Below are positions 35,452 through 43,583 of a stretch of DNA of 64,000 bases, in pieces. Each line of letters opens with the position of its first letter. Within the stretch, counting starts at the first letter, position 1. Source of the stretch: CAYRWR01 sp964537555. Lineage in GTDB: Bacteria; Spirochaetota; Brevinematia; Brevinematales; CAYRWR01. The notes below the pieces were generated by a model that saw only the letters and a program-made list of their open reading frames with translations, did no database searches and had not been told where the DNA came from. Where the stretch lies: the NCBI GenBank assembly GCA_964537555.1, contig CAZIAD010000001.1, positions 62,001 through 126,000 on the forward strand, in the 5' to 3' direction. A program made the translations under genes and the position numbers.

Positions 35452-36288
35452 TTACTTAGTGAGCTTAAAGTTTGCTCCCACCTTGACCGCCACATAGAGC
35501 TGGTCCTGGTACTCAAAGTCCCGCAGGTTGTAGCCCAGCTGCAGGATAAAGTAAGGATTCACATCCTGGACCTTAGGGGTCCAGGCTCCCATGACCATAG
35601 CCCGCTCTATCCACTCCCCGGTACCATACATATAGCCGTAGTGATGGGCCAGCCCCATCCTCCAGTCCCCGGTCTGATACAGCAGGAGGGTGTCGTGGGT
35701 GATGTAGGAGTCGGCACCCCGGCGCAGGATCACATTCATATAGTCATAGACGATGGCATTGGTAAAATAGTCCACGTACTGCCAGGTGATATTATGTACC
35801 AGGGCTATGGGACCCAGGGCCACCCGGAAGCTGGGCTGTACCGTGGCCATAAAGGCATTATGGCTGGCTTTATTGGTAGCAGTGATGTCCTTACGGGTAT
35901 CGCTGCTGTAGTCACCGCTCAGGTCATTATAGGTCAGGAACCCATAGCCCAGCAGGGGAAAGTAGCGCACCGCCCCCACTTCCGCAGTGAGCTGGAACAC
36001 CGCGATAGGCTCTATGCTCACTATGGCCCCCAGGTACTCCAGGGCGGGTGAGGTCAGGTTCTTGATGCCCCAGTCCAGCTTGGTGGACTTCCAGAGCATA
36101 CCGGGCTTATTCATGAGAGGGACGCGATGGTAGAGCTGGGTGTCTATCACTCCCCGGAAGGGATTGATGGTCACACCGAGGCTGGTATTGAGATACCATC
36201 CTTTTTCCAGGATATTGTAGTTAGTCTGTGCGGCTACAGTGCCGGCCACACCCAGAACCAGGGCCAATAGTATCAATACTCTTCTCAT
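35452..36288 (-). CDS. outer-membrane beta-barrel protein, paralogue of the 34608 gene
   Basis: 278 residues. Signal peptide MRRVLILLALVLGVAGTVAAQ with an AxA cleavage site. The mature part is made of amphipathic strands (GWYLNTSLGVTINPF, ALEYLGAIVSIEPIAVFQLTAEVGA, PYFILQLGYNLRDF, LYVAVKVGANFKLTK), as in a porin-like barrel. It shares the LMNKPGMLWKS...YLGAIVSIEPIAVFQL block with the next gene. It is GC-richer at third positions than its paralogue. No family name recognised. Confidence 0.72.
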   Translation of the reverse strand: MRRVLILLALVLGVAGTVAAQTNYNILEKGWYLNTSLGVTINPFRGVIDTQLYHRVPLMNKPGMLWKSTKLDWGIKNLTSPALEYLGAIVSIEPIAVFQLTAEVGAVRYFPLLGYGFLTYNDLSGDYSSDTRKDITATNKASHNAFMATVQPSFRVALGPIALVHNITWQYVDYFTNAIVYDYMNVILRRGADSYITHDTLLLYQTGDWRMGLAHHYGYMYGTGEWIERAMVMGAWTPKVQDVNPYFILQLGYNLRDFEYQDQLYVAVKVGANFKLTK

Positions 36289-36303
36289 CCCTCACCTCCG
36301 ATC

Positions 36304-36918
36304 TTATCTCATGTATTGCGACAGAGCCTCTTTGAGCTCATCGTATTCATAAAAGTAGGGCAGCTGGGGAAAGTCCCCCAGTATCTTGTCAGGCGGCTTA
36401 AAGAAGAAGCCCTGGTCAGCCGCCAGCAGCATGGAGGTGTCGTTGTAGGAGTCCCCCATAGCCAGCACTTTAAATCCCAGGCCTTTAAATGCCTCCACCG
36501 AGGCCCGCTTCTGGTCCTTCAGACGCAGGGTGTAGTCCACGATACGGTCCTCTTCATCCACCACCAGGTCGTGGCAGAACAGGGTGGGCCAGCCCAGTTT
36601 CTTCATCATAGGCTGGGCAAACTGGTAAAAGGTATCGGACAGCACCACGAACTGTATGCGGCTCCGGGCCCATTCCACGAACTCCCGCGCTCCGGGCAGG
36701 GGCTCCATGGAGTCTATCACTTCCTGAATATCGTGCAGCTTCAGCCCGTGCTGCTCCAGTATGCCGATACGCATCTTCATAAGCTCATCGTAATCGCTCA
36801 CATCCCGGGTGGTGAGGCGCAGTTCCCTGATCCCGGTCTTTTCCGCCACTCCGATCCAGATCTCAGGGATGAGCACGCCCTCCATATCACTGGCCAGGAT
36901 CACGGGTTTTGCTAACAT
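36304..36918 (-). CDS. thrH: phosphoserine phosphatase / homoserine phosphotransferase, ThrH type
   Basis: 204-residue HAD-superfamily enzyme. The sequence follows Pseudomonas ThrH closely: DMEGVLIPEIWIGVAEKTGI, TTRDVSDYDELMKMRIGIL, EQHGLKLHDIQEVI, the motif II VVLSDTFYQFAQPMMKKLG and the motif III/IV GDSYNDTSML. In ThrH this fold dephosphorylates phosphoserine and can pass the phosphate to homoserine. Motif I reads DMEGV; the nucleophile is D11 and the general acid position is Glu, as in other family members. The start at 36918 follows CAGGAG at good spacing; the frame extends to a GTG at 36936. Confidence 0.9.
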   Translation of the reverse strand: MLAKPVILASDMEGVLIPEIWIGVAEKTGIRELRLTTRDVSDYDELMKMRIGILEQHGLKLHDIQEVIDSMEPLPGAREFVEWARSRIQFVVLSDTFYQFAQPMMKKLGWPTLFCHDLVVDEEDRIVDYTLRLKDQKRASVEAFKGLGFKVLAMGDSYNDTSMLLAADQGFFFKPPDKILGDFPQLPYFYEYDELKEALSQYMR

Positions 36919-36936
36919 TTGATTCTCCTGTTTCAC

Positions 36937-37314
36937 ATTGAGCCTTATTATAGTTTTATTTTGGAAAAAAGGAAAACTTCTGTTTTGTCAGAACAGGGAT
37001 TATCCTTCCCCCTCACTCATACTGAGCTCCCAGTATATCCCCCGGGCCTCTGGGTCTCTCATCAGTCCTTCCCGACCCGGGGAACCCCACCCTTCCCCAC
37101 CGGGCAGGAGCCGGTACTGCGGCCCACCAGGAGCGGTGTGGGTATATGCCTGCACCCCAGTCCCCACCCGGGCACTATACCCCCACAGGGTCCAGCTGCA
37201 TCCTTGTTAAGGCCTCCGGCCCCTCTCTGCTTTTTTCTCCCCCTAAAGTTTTTCAGGAACAGCGTTTTATTCTATAATAGTGATATCTACCAGTTTAAAA
37301 ACAGGAGCGGAGCA
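36937..37314. other. C-rich intergenic spacer with inverted repeat
   Basis: An open frame crosses it, but the would-be peptide is Pro/Ser-rich and unlike a protein, so no gene is called. From about 37000 to 37250 the + strand is strongly C-biased. CCCCACC(C)GGGCA occurs twice (about 37094 and 37162), and TGTGGGTATA (37137-37146) pairs with TATACCCCCACA (37176-37187) allowing one bulge. Scattered strings (CTGAG, CGGGCCTCT, GGGCAGGAGCCGG) recall the mosaic repeat near 4730, but the match is loose. Confidence 0.45.
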
Positions 37315-37659
37315 TTGATATTTCAGATTTTCGGTATAAAGAATGACCCCGACACCCGCAAGGCGGAGCGCTTTTTTAAAGAGCGGAACCAGCAGATCCA
37401 GTTTATAGACCTGAAGCAAAAAGGCCTGAGCCCCGGTGAATTCAACAGTGTCAAAAACGCCGTAGGCCTGGACAATATGATAGACCGGGAGGGGAAAGAG
37501 TTTCAGAAGCAAAACCTGCAGCACATGGTCTTCGACATCGAGGAAACACTGATGCAAAACCCTCTGCTCTACAGGACCCCCATAGTGCGATGCGGTAAAA
37601 AAGCCCTCGTCGGTTATCATCCCGATCAGTGGAAACAGTGGATCGACAATTGCCAGTGA
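37315..37659 (+). CDS. ArsC/Spx-fold protein without the usual cysteine
   Basis: 114 residues, the normal length of the ArsC/YffB family. The thioredoxin-like fold is visible: IFQIFGIKNDPDTRKAERFF, QIQFIDLKQKGLSP, and the C-terminal LYRTPIVRCGKKALVGYHPDQW with the conserved Arg-Thr-Pro turn. At the active-site loop, where ArsC has Cys, it reads KNDPDT, so a thiol-based arsenate reductase activity is unlikely. It may bind a partner instead, as Spx-like proteins do. The start is a TTG at 37315 after AGGAGCGG; no ATG fits. Confidence 0.78.
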   Translation: MIFQIFGIKNDPDTRKAERFFKERNQQIQFIDLKQKGLSPGEFNSVKNAVGLDNMIDREGKEFQKQNLQHMVFDIEETLMQNPLLYRTPIVRCGKKALVGYHPDQWKQWIDNCQ

Positions 37660-37800
37660 AGAGTGACAGTTTTTTCTTTAGATACACATTACATGAGAAT
37701 TTTTCTGTAAAAGATGAAGGGAATATTTATAGGTATGATGGTAGAAAAGCATCCTTTCATACCATCCATTCCTGTATCAGCGGAATTAAGATTTAAGGCC

Positions 37801-39183
37801 CTATGGAGGAGTGATATCCTCTATCACAATCTCATTGTCTTTTATATAGGCGACTATAGTTCGATTATCTCTGCTTATGGTAAAGTCAGGATAGGGATCT
37901 TCTCCCTGCTCATCTACATTATAGATGATGTGTTCTTTTCCCCCGGCCAGAATAGAATAATCACTACCTTCATACATACAGGAATAAGCATAATATTTTC
38001 CATTGGGTGAAAATTGTATATCATTGTTTATGGGATAGTAAAAATTAGTACCATCCATCAGAATACCCTGTTCTGCATTAATGATAGTTTTTTTAGCATC
38101 CGGCGAATAGAAAGGCCTGTCTATATTTTCGTAAGGTCCATAGATCTTCCCATTGAGATTCAAACACCTTTCATTTTGGTTAGTCAAAAAGACGAAACCA
38201 TATTTATCCCCCTTTTCTGAAAAAAAAGGGCTAAATGCATTTTCATATAATCTATCATTTATAAGCAGGCAGGAAGACGAAAATTGATTAGTAGTATAAC
38301 AGAATGCCCAGTTATGACCATCTCCGGAAAAAACCATTTCATCAACATTGAAATAGGGGCCATAAGTTTTCCCGTTTATTACTGCAAAAACTTTTTTTTC
38401 CTCGTGGGTGGAAATATCATAAGAATAACCGTAAGACTTGCCTGTTTTCGAAAATACGATTGGCCCCGTTTGCCAGGATTCCTGAGACATTACATTATTG
38501 ATAATGACTACTTCTTTAAAATCATCCACATTTATAGTATATCCTATTTGTGTACCATCCCATGAGAGTGTGATATTTTGGGGAGGACTCCTGTAGCCAC
38601 CTGTTATTTTGCCATTAAAGTTGATATAATACTTATTCTCCTGCTCATAGGAAAACGCAAAGACTTTTTCATTCCCCGAAATCACAGGAATAGACACACT
38701 ATTAAAACCACCATATATTGTACCCATTACATTGACATACTGAATATCGTTTTCCGGATGGAATCGTACTCCAAAAGCAGGTGATTCTTTACAAAAAACA
38801 ATGTAGTAACAACCAGGAGACTCTTTGCCGTTCAGGTTATAGTTATAACCCCCTTCTCCCTCACCCCCTGTATACAAAAACCAAAAATCATTTCCCCCAT
38901 GGTAAAAATGGAATTGAGACACTCCAGATTCATAGCCTCCATATACATTTCCATCTACAGTGACATAAAACTTATCATCCTTTTTATAAGTTACAGCACA
39001 CCGTTTTCCATCCGGGGAGAGTATGAGTTCAAAAACCTGTATGTCTTTGGGGAGTGGGATCTTTTGTACTACAACGCCTTTAGCCTGGTTGATCATTGAG
39101 CTGGCGAGGAATATTGTGATAAACATTATTTTCAGATGATATACTTTTACTTCTTTATTACTTTTGTTTTTCAATAGTTTCAT
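37801..39183 (-). CDS. exported GGY/GPY-repeat protein, probable beta-propeller
   Basis: 460 residues. A basic N-terminus and hydrophobic stretch (IMFITIFLASSMIN) form a signal or anchor. The rest has about eight repeats of 45-50 residues ending in GxxYGGY or GxxYGPY (NVYGGYES, TIYGGFNS, KITGGYRS, KTYGPYFN, KIYGPYEN), each followed by a FSxxGxxxxF strand. The repeat is the same as in the lipoprotein at 10897-11970, so the two are probably distant paralogues in a propeller family. Function unknown. The gene is AT-rich compared with its neighbours. Confidence 0.72.
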   Translation of the reverse strand: MKLLKNKSNKEVKVYHLKIMFITIFLASSMINQAKGVVVQKIPLPKDIQVFELILSPDGKRCAVTYKKDDKFYVTVDGNVYGGYESGVSQFHFYHGGNDFWFLYTGGEGEGGYNYNLNGKESPGCYYIVFCKESPAFGVRFHPENDIQYVNVMGTIYGGFNSVSIPVISGNEKVFAFSYEQENKYYINFNGKITGGYRSPPQNITLSWDGTQIGYTINVDDFKEVVIINNVMSQESWQTGPIVFSKTGKSYGYSYDISTHEEKKVFAVINGKTYGPYFNVDEMVFSGDGHNWAFCYTTNQFSSSCLLINDRLYENAFSPFFSEKGDKYGFVFLTNQNERCLNLNGKIYGPYENIDRPFYSPDAKKTIINAEQGILMDGTNFYYPINNDIQFSPNGKYYAYSCMYEGSDYSILAGGKEHIIYNVDEQGEDPYPDFTISRDNRTIVAYIKDNEIVIEDITPP

Positions 39184-39296
39184 CGCTTATATATCCCCTG
39201 TAGTATTGCTGATTATCCCCTGAAGATCTACCGGTGGAAAACAGACTAAAAAAGCATTGTTTTTCAAGCTCACTAAGCCAGCCTGCGCCTGGCGGT

Positions 39297-39530
39297 TTAC
39301 TTCCGTATTTGATCTGTATGGGATTCATTATAGCTTAAATGAAAAAACATTTCATCTTCTCCGGATAAAACAAATCCCAACCTCTTATAAAATGATAAAG
39401 CCTTTGAATTACTTTTTAAAACATCAAGACAGATAGACTGTTTATTTTTTTGGGACTGAACTATGAGGTCTTTTACTATTTTTGTACCTATACCCTGGTT
39501 TTGCATACTAGGGATGATTTGTATCTGTCT
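39297..39530 (-). pseudogene. C-terminal remnant of a GNAT acetyltransferase
   Basis: An open stretch without its own proper start encodes RQIQIIPSMQNQGIGTKIVK, then SICLDVLKSNSKALSFYKRLGF, which are motifs A and B of GNAT enzymes. The N-terminal half (beta strands 1-3) is missing: a TAA lies in frame just upstream, and the next gene ends seven bases away. It is AT-rich. An internal ATG at 39506 could start a 69-residue peptide, but that would lack half the fold, so it is called a remnant. Confidence 0.7.
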
Positions 39531-39536
39531 TTATCC

Positions 39537-40049
39537 TCATACCCCCGGATAATTAAACTGCTTAATAGCCTGCTTCATGGCTGTGAGCACTTCTTCCAGG
39601 TTTTCTGATGAGCCCACACTTCTGAGGCAGTGTATCTTTGTTCCTTCCCTGGTCTGCAACTGTATGTAAGCCAGGGGGGCACGATTAGATGTGGTCTCCA
39701 CCAGCTCCACCTCTGCCAGACTGTCCACGCTCAACACCCGAGGCTTACTTAAAAGCCTAAACAAGGGAAGCTCACTATACAAAGTTATTGTATGGCGTGA
39801 GCGGTCCAGATAGAGGCTGCGGGAATAGAGATTAGTAAAGTGAATGACGGTAAATCCCAGCAGGATACTGATCAATACTGTCCCCATGACCAGCAAAGAT
39901 GAATCCCCGTTTTTCGGGAGAAAGACATAGGCGGAAAGAGGAATGGCTCCCATAAACAGCAGGAGTATAAAGAGCTGAATCGTACTATTACGGATGCTTT
40001 TCAGGCTTCTGATGTGCAGGCCCTCGTCTTTTTTAATAATATCCCACAT
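39537..40049 (-). CDS. two-helix membrane protein with PH-like domain, unknown function
   Basis: 170 residues. Two membrane helices (TIQLFILLLFMGAIPLSAYVF and LVMGTVLISILLGFTVIHF) are followed by a cytosolic beta-rich part (RHTITLYSELPLFRLLSKPRVLSVDSLAEVELVETT...YIQLQTREGTKIHCLRS) that resembles the bacterial PH-like fold found after membrane helices in several DUF families. It ends in an amphipathic helix (LEEVLTAMKQAIKQF). No precise family recognised. Confidence 0.65.
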   Translation of the reverse strand: MWDIIKKDEGLHIRSLKSIRNSTIQLFILLLFMGAIPLSAYVFLPKNGDSSLLVMGTVLISILLGFTVIHFTNLYSRSLYLDRSRHTITLYSELPLFRLLSKPRVLSVDSLAEVELVETTSNRAPLAYIQLQTREGTKIHCLRSVGSSENLEEVLTAMKQAIKQFNYPGV

Positions 40050-40187
40050 AACATTTATCCTCTTTATTATTCTAAAATATCAGCACCTCATGGGAGTTCT
40101 TATTCCAGAATCATTCATTTTCTCACACTGTTTAAAAACAGGCCCAGAGACGTTCCTTCTTCAATATACACCGGGCTGGTTTTGCTT

Positions 40188-40811
40188 TTATTCCTTTTTT
40201 CTCCTGTACACACCTACATACTTTAGGCTGCCCGTCTTAATATTACAGGCCACAATAAACACATAGCTGTACTGATCCAGCATGATATTCCAGGTATCTT
40301 CTCCGGTCTTTATGGTAGAGATGCGGCTGCCTCCCATGGTCAGCATCAGAGAAAACCGCCCCAACTCTTCGGCTCTCATGTTCCGGGCCAGGTACATAGA
40401 GGATAGCATGCTTACACCATAATACGGATTGACCATCAGGAGTCCATAGACCGGGCCTGCCGCCTCCCATCCCATCAGCTCATTTATTTCCAGTGAAAGC
40501 ACCTCCTCTTCCAGTACTAATTTCTCATACCGGACCGGAGATACAGTGAGGCTGGATACCTCGTGTTTTTCCAGCATGCCCTTCTTGTATTTTAAAATAT
40601 CTTCCTGATTTTCTTTCAGCCATTTTTCTATTTTCTTTTTAGTCTTTTCACTAAATTTCATCTCTCTGAGTTGTTCAAACGGCATGTCATCCATCTCAGC
40701 ATTCAGGCTATAGCGGAAATCGTTCATCTTTTTTTCAAAGTCATTTGCTTGTGAATAAGTCAGGCTACTTCCCAAAACCAGAAATAAAACGGTGATAAAT
40801 ACACATCTCAT
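40188..40811 (-). CDS. hypothetical exported protein
   Basis: 207 residues with a signal peptide (MRCVFITVLFLVLGSSLTYSQ, cleavage after the Ser-rich end). A charged helical region (about 22-85, with KFSEKTKKKIEKWLKENQED) is followed by a beta-rich C-terminal half with PVYGLLMVNPYYGVSMLSS and TWNIMLDQYSYVFIVACN. No family recognised. It is the only complete gene between the PH-like membrane protein and recN. Confidence 0.65.
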   Translation of the reverse strand: MRCVFITVLFLVLGSSLTYSQANDFEKKMNDFRYSLNAEMDDMPFEQLREMKFSEKTKKKIEKWLKENQEDILKYKKGMLEKHEVSSLTVSPVRYEKLVLEEEVLSLEINELMGWEAAGPVYGLLMVNPYYGVSMLSSMYLARNMRAEELGRFSLMLTMGGSRISTIKTGEDTWNIMLDQYSYVFIVACNIKTGSLKYVGVYRRKKE

Positions 40812-40925
40812 GCTCTTAATCCTTCCTTTTTAAGATAAAAAGAATATACCCTTATTGTAGTTATATTGCAATTCTGATACTCACTGTTTTCAATTATATT
40901 TAGTACATTGATGCCTAATAAATAT

Positions 40926-40957
40926 AAGCCCCGGTATATCCGGGGCTTGCTTTTTCT
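40926..40957 (+). terminator. rho-independent hairpin, T tract on + strand
   Basis: The stem AAGCCCCGG / CCGGGGCTT with loop TATAT is followed on the + strand by GCTTTTTCTTT. On the - strand, where recN and the next gene lie, only TATATTTATT follows. It may still end the recN message, being 84 bases past its stop, but the stronger T tract faces antisense transcription. Confidence 0.65.
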
Positions 40958-41031
40958 TTAGACTTTGAGACTCTTGACACTTCGATAATGGGGTTCAAAG
41001 TAGGGGTGAGACTCAGTGCAGGCTTTCCGGC

Positions 41032-42720
41032 TTACAGTCCCATCATCTCACGGGCATGGGCCCTGGAAGTGTCAGACTCCCCTCCCAGCATACGGGCTAT
41101 TTCACTGACTTTTTCCTCTCCGCTGAGCGGTTGCACCTTAGTAAAGGTCTGACCATCCCTTACATCCTTGGATACCTGAAAATGTTTTTCGGACTTTGAT
41201 GCGATCTGGGCCAGATGGGTGATGACCAGGAGCTGTTTTTTAGAGGCCAGAGACTTCATCTTTTCGCCTACGTTTCCGGCTGTCACACCGCCGATACCGG
41301 TATCGATCTCGTCGAATACCAGGGTCTCAATACTGTCATTGCCAGCCAGTATGGACTTAAGGGCCAGCATGACCCGGGATATTTCTCCCCCGGAGGCTAC
41401 TTTCCTGAGGGCTTTGGCTTCCTGGCCTACATTGGATGAGATCAGGAACTCTACGCGGTCTATACCGGAGGCCGTCACTTTGATAGACTGGTTATTGATC
41501 ACTATGACCGAGTCTTCATCACGGACATACTTGATATCTACCATAAATTCAGCCTTATCCATCCCCAGATAGGCCAGCTCCTGTTTGATAGCCTGGGCCA
41601 TATTTTTAGCGGCAGCCTGTCTGCTCTGGGACAGCTGTAGAGACTTTTCTATGAGGTTCTTCCTGATAGTCTCTATATCCGCAGTGAGCTGCTCCAGCTC
41701 CGCTCCCCGGTTTTCAAAACGCTGCAGCTTATCAGCACACTCCAGGGCATAGGCATTGAGATCCTCCAGGCTGGATCGCTGGTACTTACGCTGCAGGTCC
41801 TTGATGAGCTGCATACGGTCGGTCACCACGTCCACTGCTGAGGGGTCATAGTCCAGTTCATCTTTATAGTCCGAGAGGATATTCACACTTTCGTCTATCT
41901 TGGCGGCAGCATCTTCCAGGATCTCCTGCAGCTCTTTATAACGGGCATCCAGAGGAGCCAGCTCCCCCATATCCTGCAGTACTTCTGCCATACGGCTCTG
42001 TATGGAGCCTTCCGCGCTGTACATATTATCATAGGCTCCATTGAGGGCTTCTGAGATCTTTTCTCCGTTTTCCATGCGGCGCAGCTGGTCCCGTAGTTCT
42101 TCTTCTTCGCCTTCCTGAAATCCCGCCTTTTGAATGTCGCTTACCGCAGTCTCCCAGAACACCTTTTCCTGCAGCAGTTTCTGTTCATCCTGCTCCAGCT
42201 CTTTTTTAAAGGTGATCTTCTTCATGAGCTCTTTGTACAGGCCCGCTACTGCCTCCCGGGGTGCAGCCAGTTTGGCATAGTCATCCAGGAGATCTATATG
42301 TATAGCCTGATTGAGGAGCTGCTGATGATCGTGTTGTCCATGCATATCTACCAGCCATTCGCCGATGTCAGCCAGCTTGGTGATAGGTTCCTGGAATCCA
42401 TTGACAAAGGCCCGGCTCTTACCATTGGAGCTGATCTCCCGGCGTATGATCACCGAGTCATTATCCTCGATCTCTAGCTCCCTCAGCCTCGCCCTGGTCC
42501 GGCTGTCAGAGATACTGAACTCCACTTCTACTATGGCTTTTTCCGCACCGGAACGGACCACTGTAGTATCCGCCCGGGCTCCCAGTACCAGGCTCAGGGC
42601 TCCCACGATAATGGACTTTCCGGCTCCGGTCTCCCCGCTGAATACGTTAAACTTCTGCCCCGGCTCCAGTTCGAGCTGGTCTATGATCGCATAATTCTTG
42701 ATATTGATTCTTTCTATCAT
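41032..42720 (-). CDS. recN: DNA repair protein RecN
   Basis: 562-residue SMC-like ATPase acting early in double-strand-break repair. Walker A GETGAGKS lies near residue 31, followed by a long coiled coil (about residues 155-370). The C-terminal ATPase half contains ASGGEISRVMLALKSI and the Walker B VFDEIDTGIGG typical of RecN. The ATG at 42720 overlaps the nadK stop by four bases (ATGA), so translation is coupled; a GTG at 42729 is an alternative. Last gene of the operon starting near 45339. Confidence 0.95.
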   Translation of the reverse strand: MIERINIKNYAIIDQLELEPGQKFNVFSGETGAGKSIIVGALSLVLGARADTTVVRSGAEKAIVEVEFSISDSRTRARLRELEIEDNDSVIIRREISSNGKSRAFVNGFQEPITKLADIGEWLVDMHGQHDHQQLLNQAIHIDLLDDYAKLAAPREAVAGLYKELMKKITFKKELEQDEQKLLQEKVFWETAVSDIQKAGFQEGEEEELRDQLRRMENGEKISEALNGAYDNMYSAEGSIQSRMAEVLQDMGELAPLDARYKELQEILEDAAAKIDESVNILSDYKDELDYDPSAVDVVTDRMQLIKDLQRKYQRSSLEDLNAYALECADKLQRFENRGAELEQLTADIETIRKNLIEKSLQLSQSRQAAAKNMAQAIKQELAYLGMDKAEFMVDIKYVRDEDSVIVINNQSIKVTASGIDRVEFLISSNVGQEAKALRKVASGGEISRVMLALKSILAGNDSIETLVFDEIDTGIGGVTAGNVGEKMKSLASKKQLLVITHLAQIASKSEKHFQVSKDVRDGQTFTKVQPLSGEEKVSEIARMLGGESDTSRAHAREMMGL

Positions 42721-43583
42721 GAGTGCCACCCTAATTTTTTGCGTAATGTGCTGAAAAAATCAGCCTTATCCAGACGATATAAAGTGATCTTATGATCGGA
42801 TTGTCTTATATGCACTTCATCCCCGGATATGAGATCCAGGCCTTCCTGGCCGTCAATGGCCAGTATAGTATTGGCCTCCCGGGTCAGCACTGTAAAAGTC
42901 AGCACCTGGTCGCTGCCCAGTACCACAGGCCTTACCCCCAGGGTATGGGGACAGATAGGAGTGATGACCAGAGCGTCCACATCCGGGGCCAGGATAGGCC
43001 CTCCCGAGGACAGGTTGTAGGCAGTAGATCCGGTAGGGGTAGAGACGATAGCCCCATCTGCCCGGTAATGAGACAGCACCTGGCCTTCTACAGTGATCGA
43101 TATCTCTATCATACGGGCTATGGCACCCCTGGTGATGACCACATCATTGAGGGCCTGAAAACAGGACAGCTGCTGTCCCTTGCGGGTCACAGTCGCTTCC
43201 AGTATCATCCTCTGGGATCTGTGATAATCTCCCCGGGATAGCCGGTCCAGGGCGTCACCGATGTCTTCGGGATTGATCTCCATGAGATAGCCCAGACGGC
43301 CCGCGTTGATACCCATTACAGGCAGGTCCCAGCTCAGAAAGGTACGGGCCGCATAGAGAAAAGTACCGTCTCCCCCTATGGCAAAGATCAGGTCGTAAGG
43401 TTTTTCCTTATGGGCCTGGTGCGGGATGAGGCACTGATCCTTATGAAACTCCATCTTCTGACGCAGGTGTATATCGTACTCTATATTTTTTTCTTTGAGG
43501 CAGTGGCCCACCTGTTCTACAATGGATAAGATATTTTCCGGATAGTCTGTATGGACCAGCAGGACCCGCTTGAGCTGACTCAT
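42717..43583 (-). CDS. nadK: NAD kinase
   Basis: Phosphorylates NAD to NADP in the cytosol. 288 residues, the usual size. It has the GGDGT motif at residues 70-74, the NAGRLGYL segment near 97 and the conserved STPTGSTAYNLSSGGP loop. Start and stop both overlap neighbours by four bases (ATGA), with the ParB/DUF4032 gene upstream and recN downstream. NadK next to RecN is a frequent arrangement in bacteria. Confidence 0.95.
   Translation of the reverse strand: MSQLKRVLLVHTDYPENILSIVEQVGHCLKEKNIEYDIHLRQKMEFHKDQCLIPHQAHKEKPYDLIFAIGGDGTFLYAARTFLSWDLPVMGINAGRLGYLMEINPEDIGDALDRLSRGDYHRSQRMILEATVTRKGQQLSCFQALNDVVITRGAIARMIEISITVEGQVLSHYRADGAIVSTPTGSTAYNLSSGGPILAPDVDALVITPICPHTLGVRPVVLGSDQVLTFTVLTREANTILAIDGQEGLDLISGDEVHIRQSDHKITLYRLDKADFFSTLRKKLGWHS

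Noticed and set aside
37000..37260. CRISPR-like direct repeats in the C-rich spacer
   Set aside because: Only two short, inexact boxes with unequal surroundings; no regular repeat-spacer pattern here or elsewhere in the window.
36919..37314. Extension of the ArsC-fold gene upstream to a 246-residue protein
   Set aside because: The added part is Pro/Ser-rich from C-rich spacer DNA; the family length and the AGGAGCGG site fix the start at 37315.
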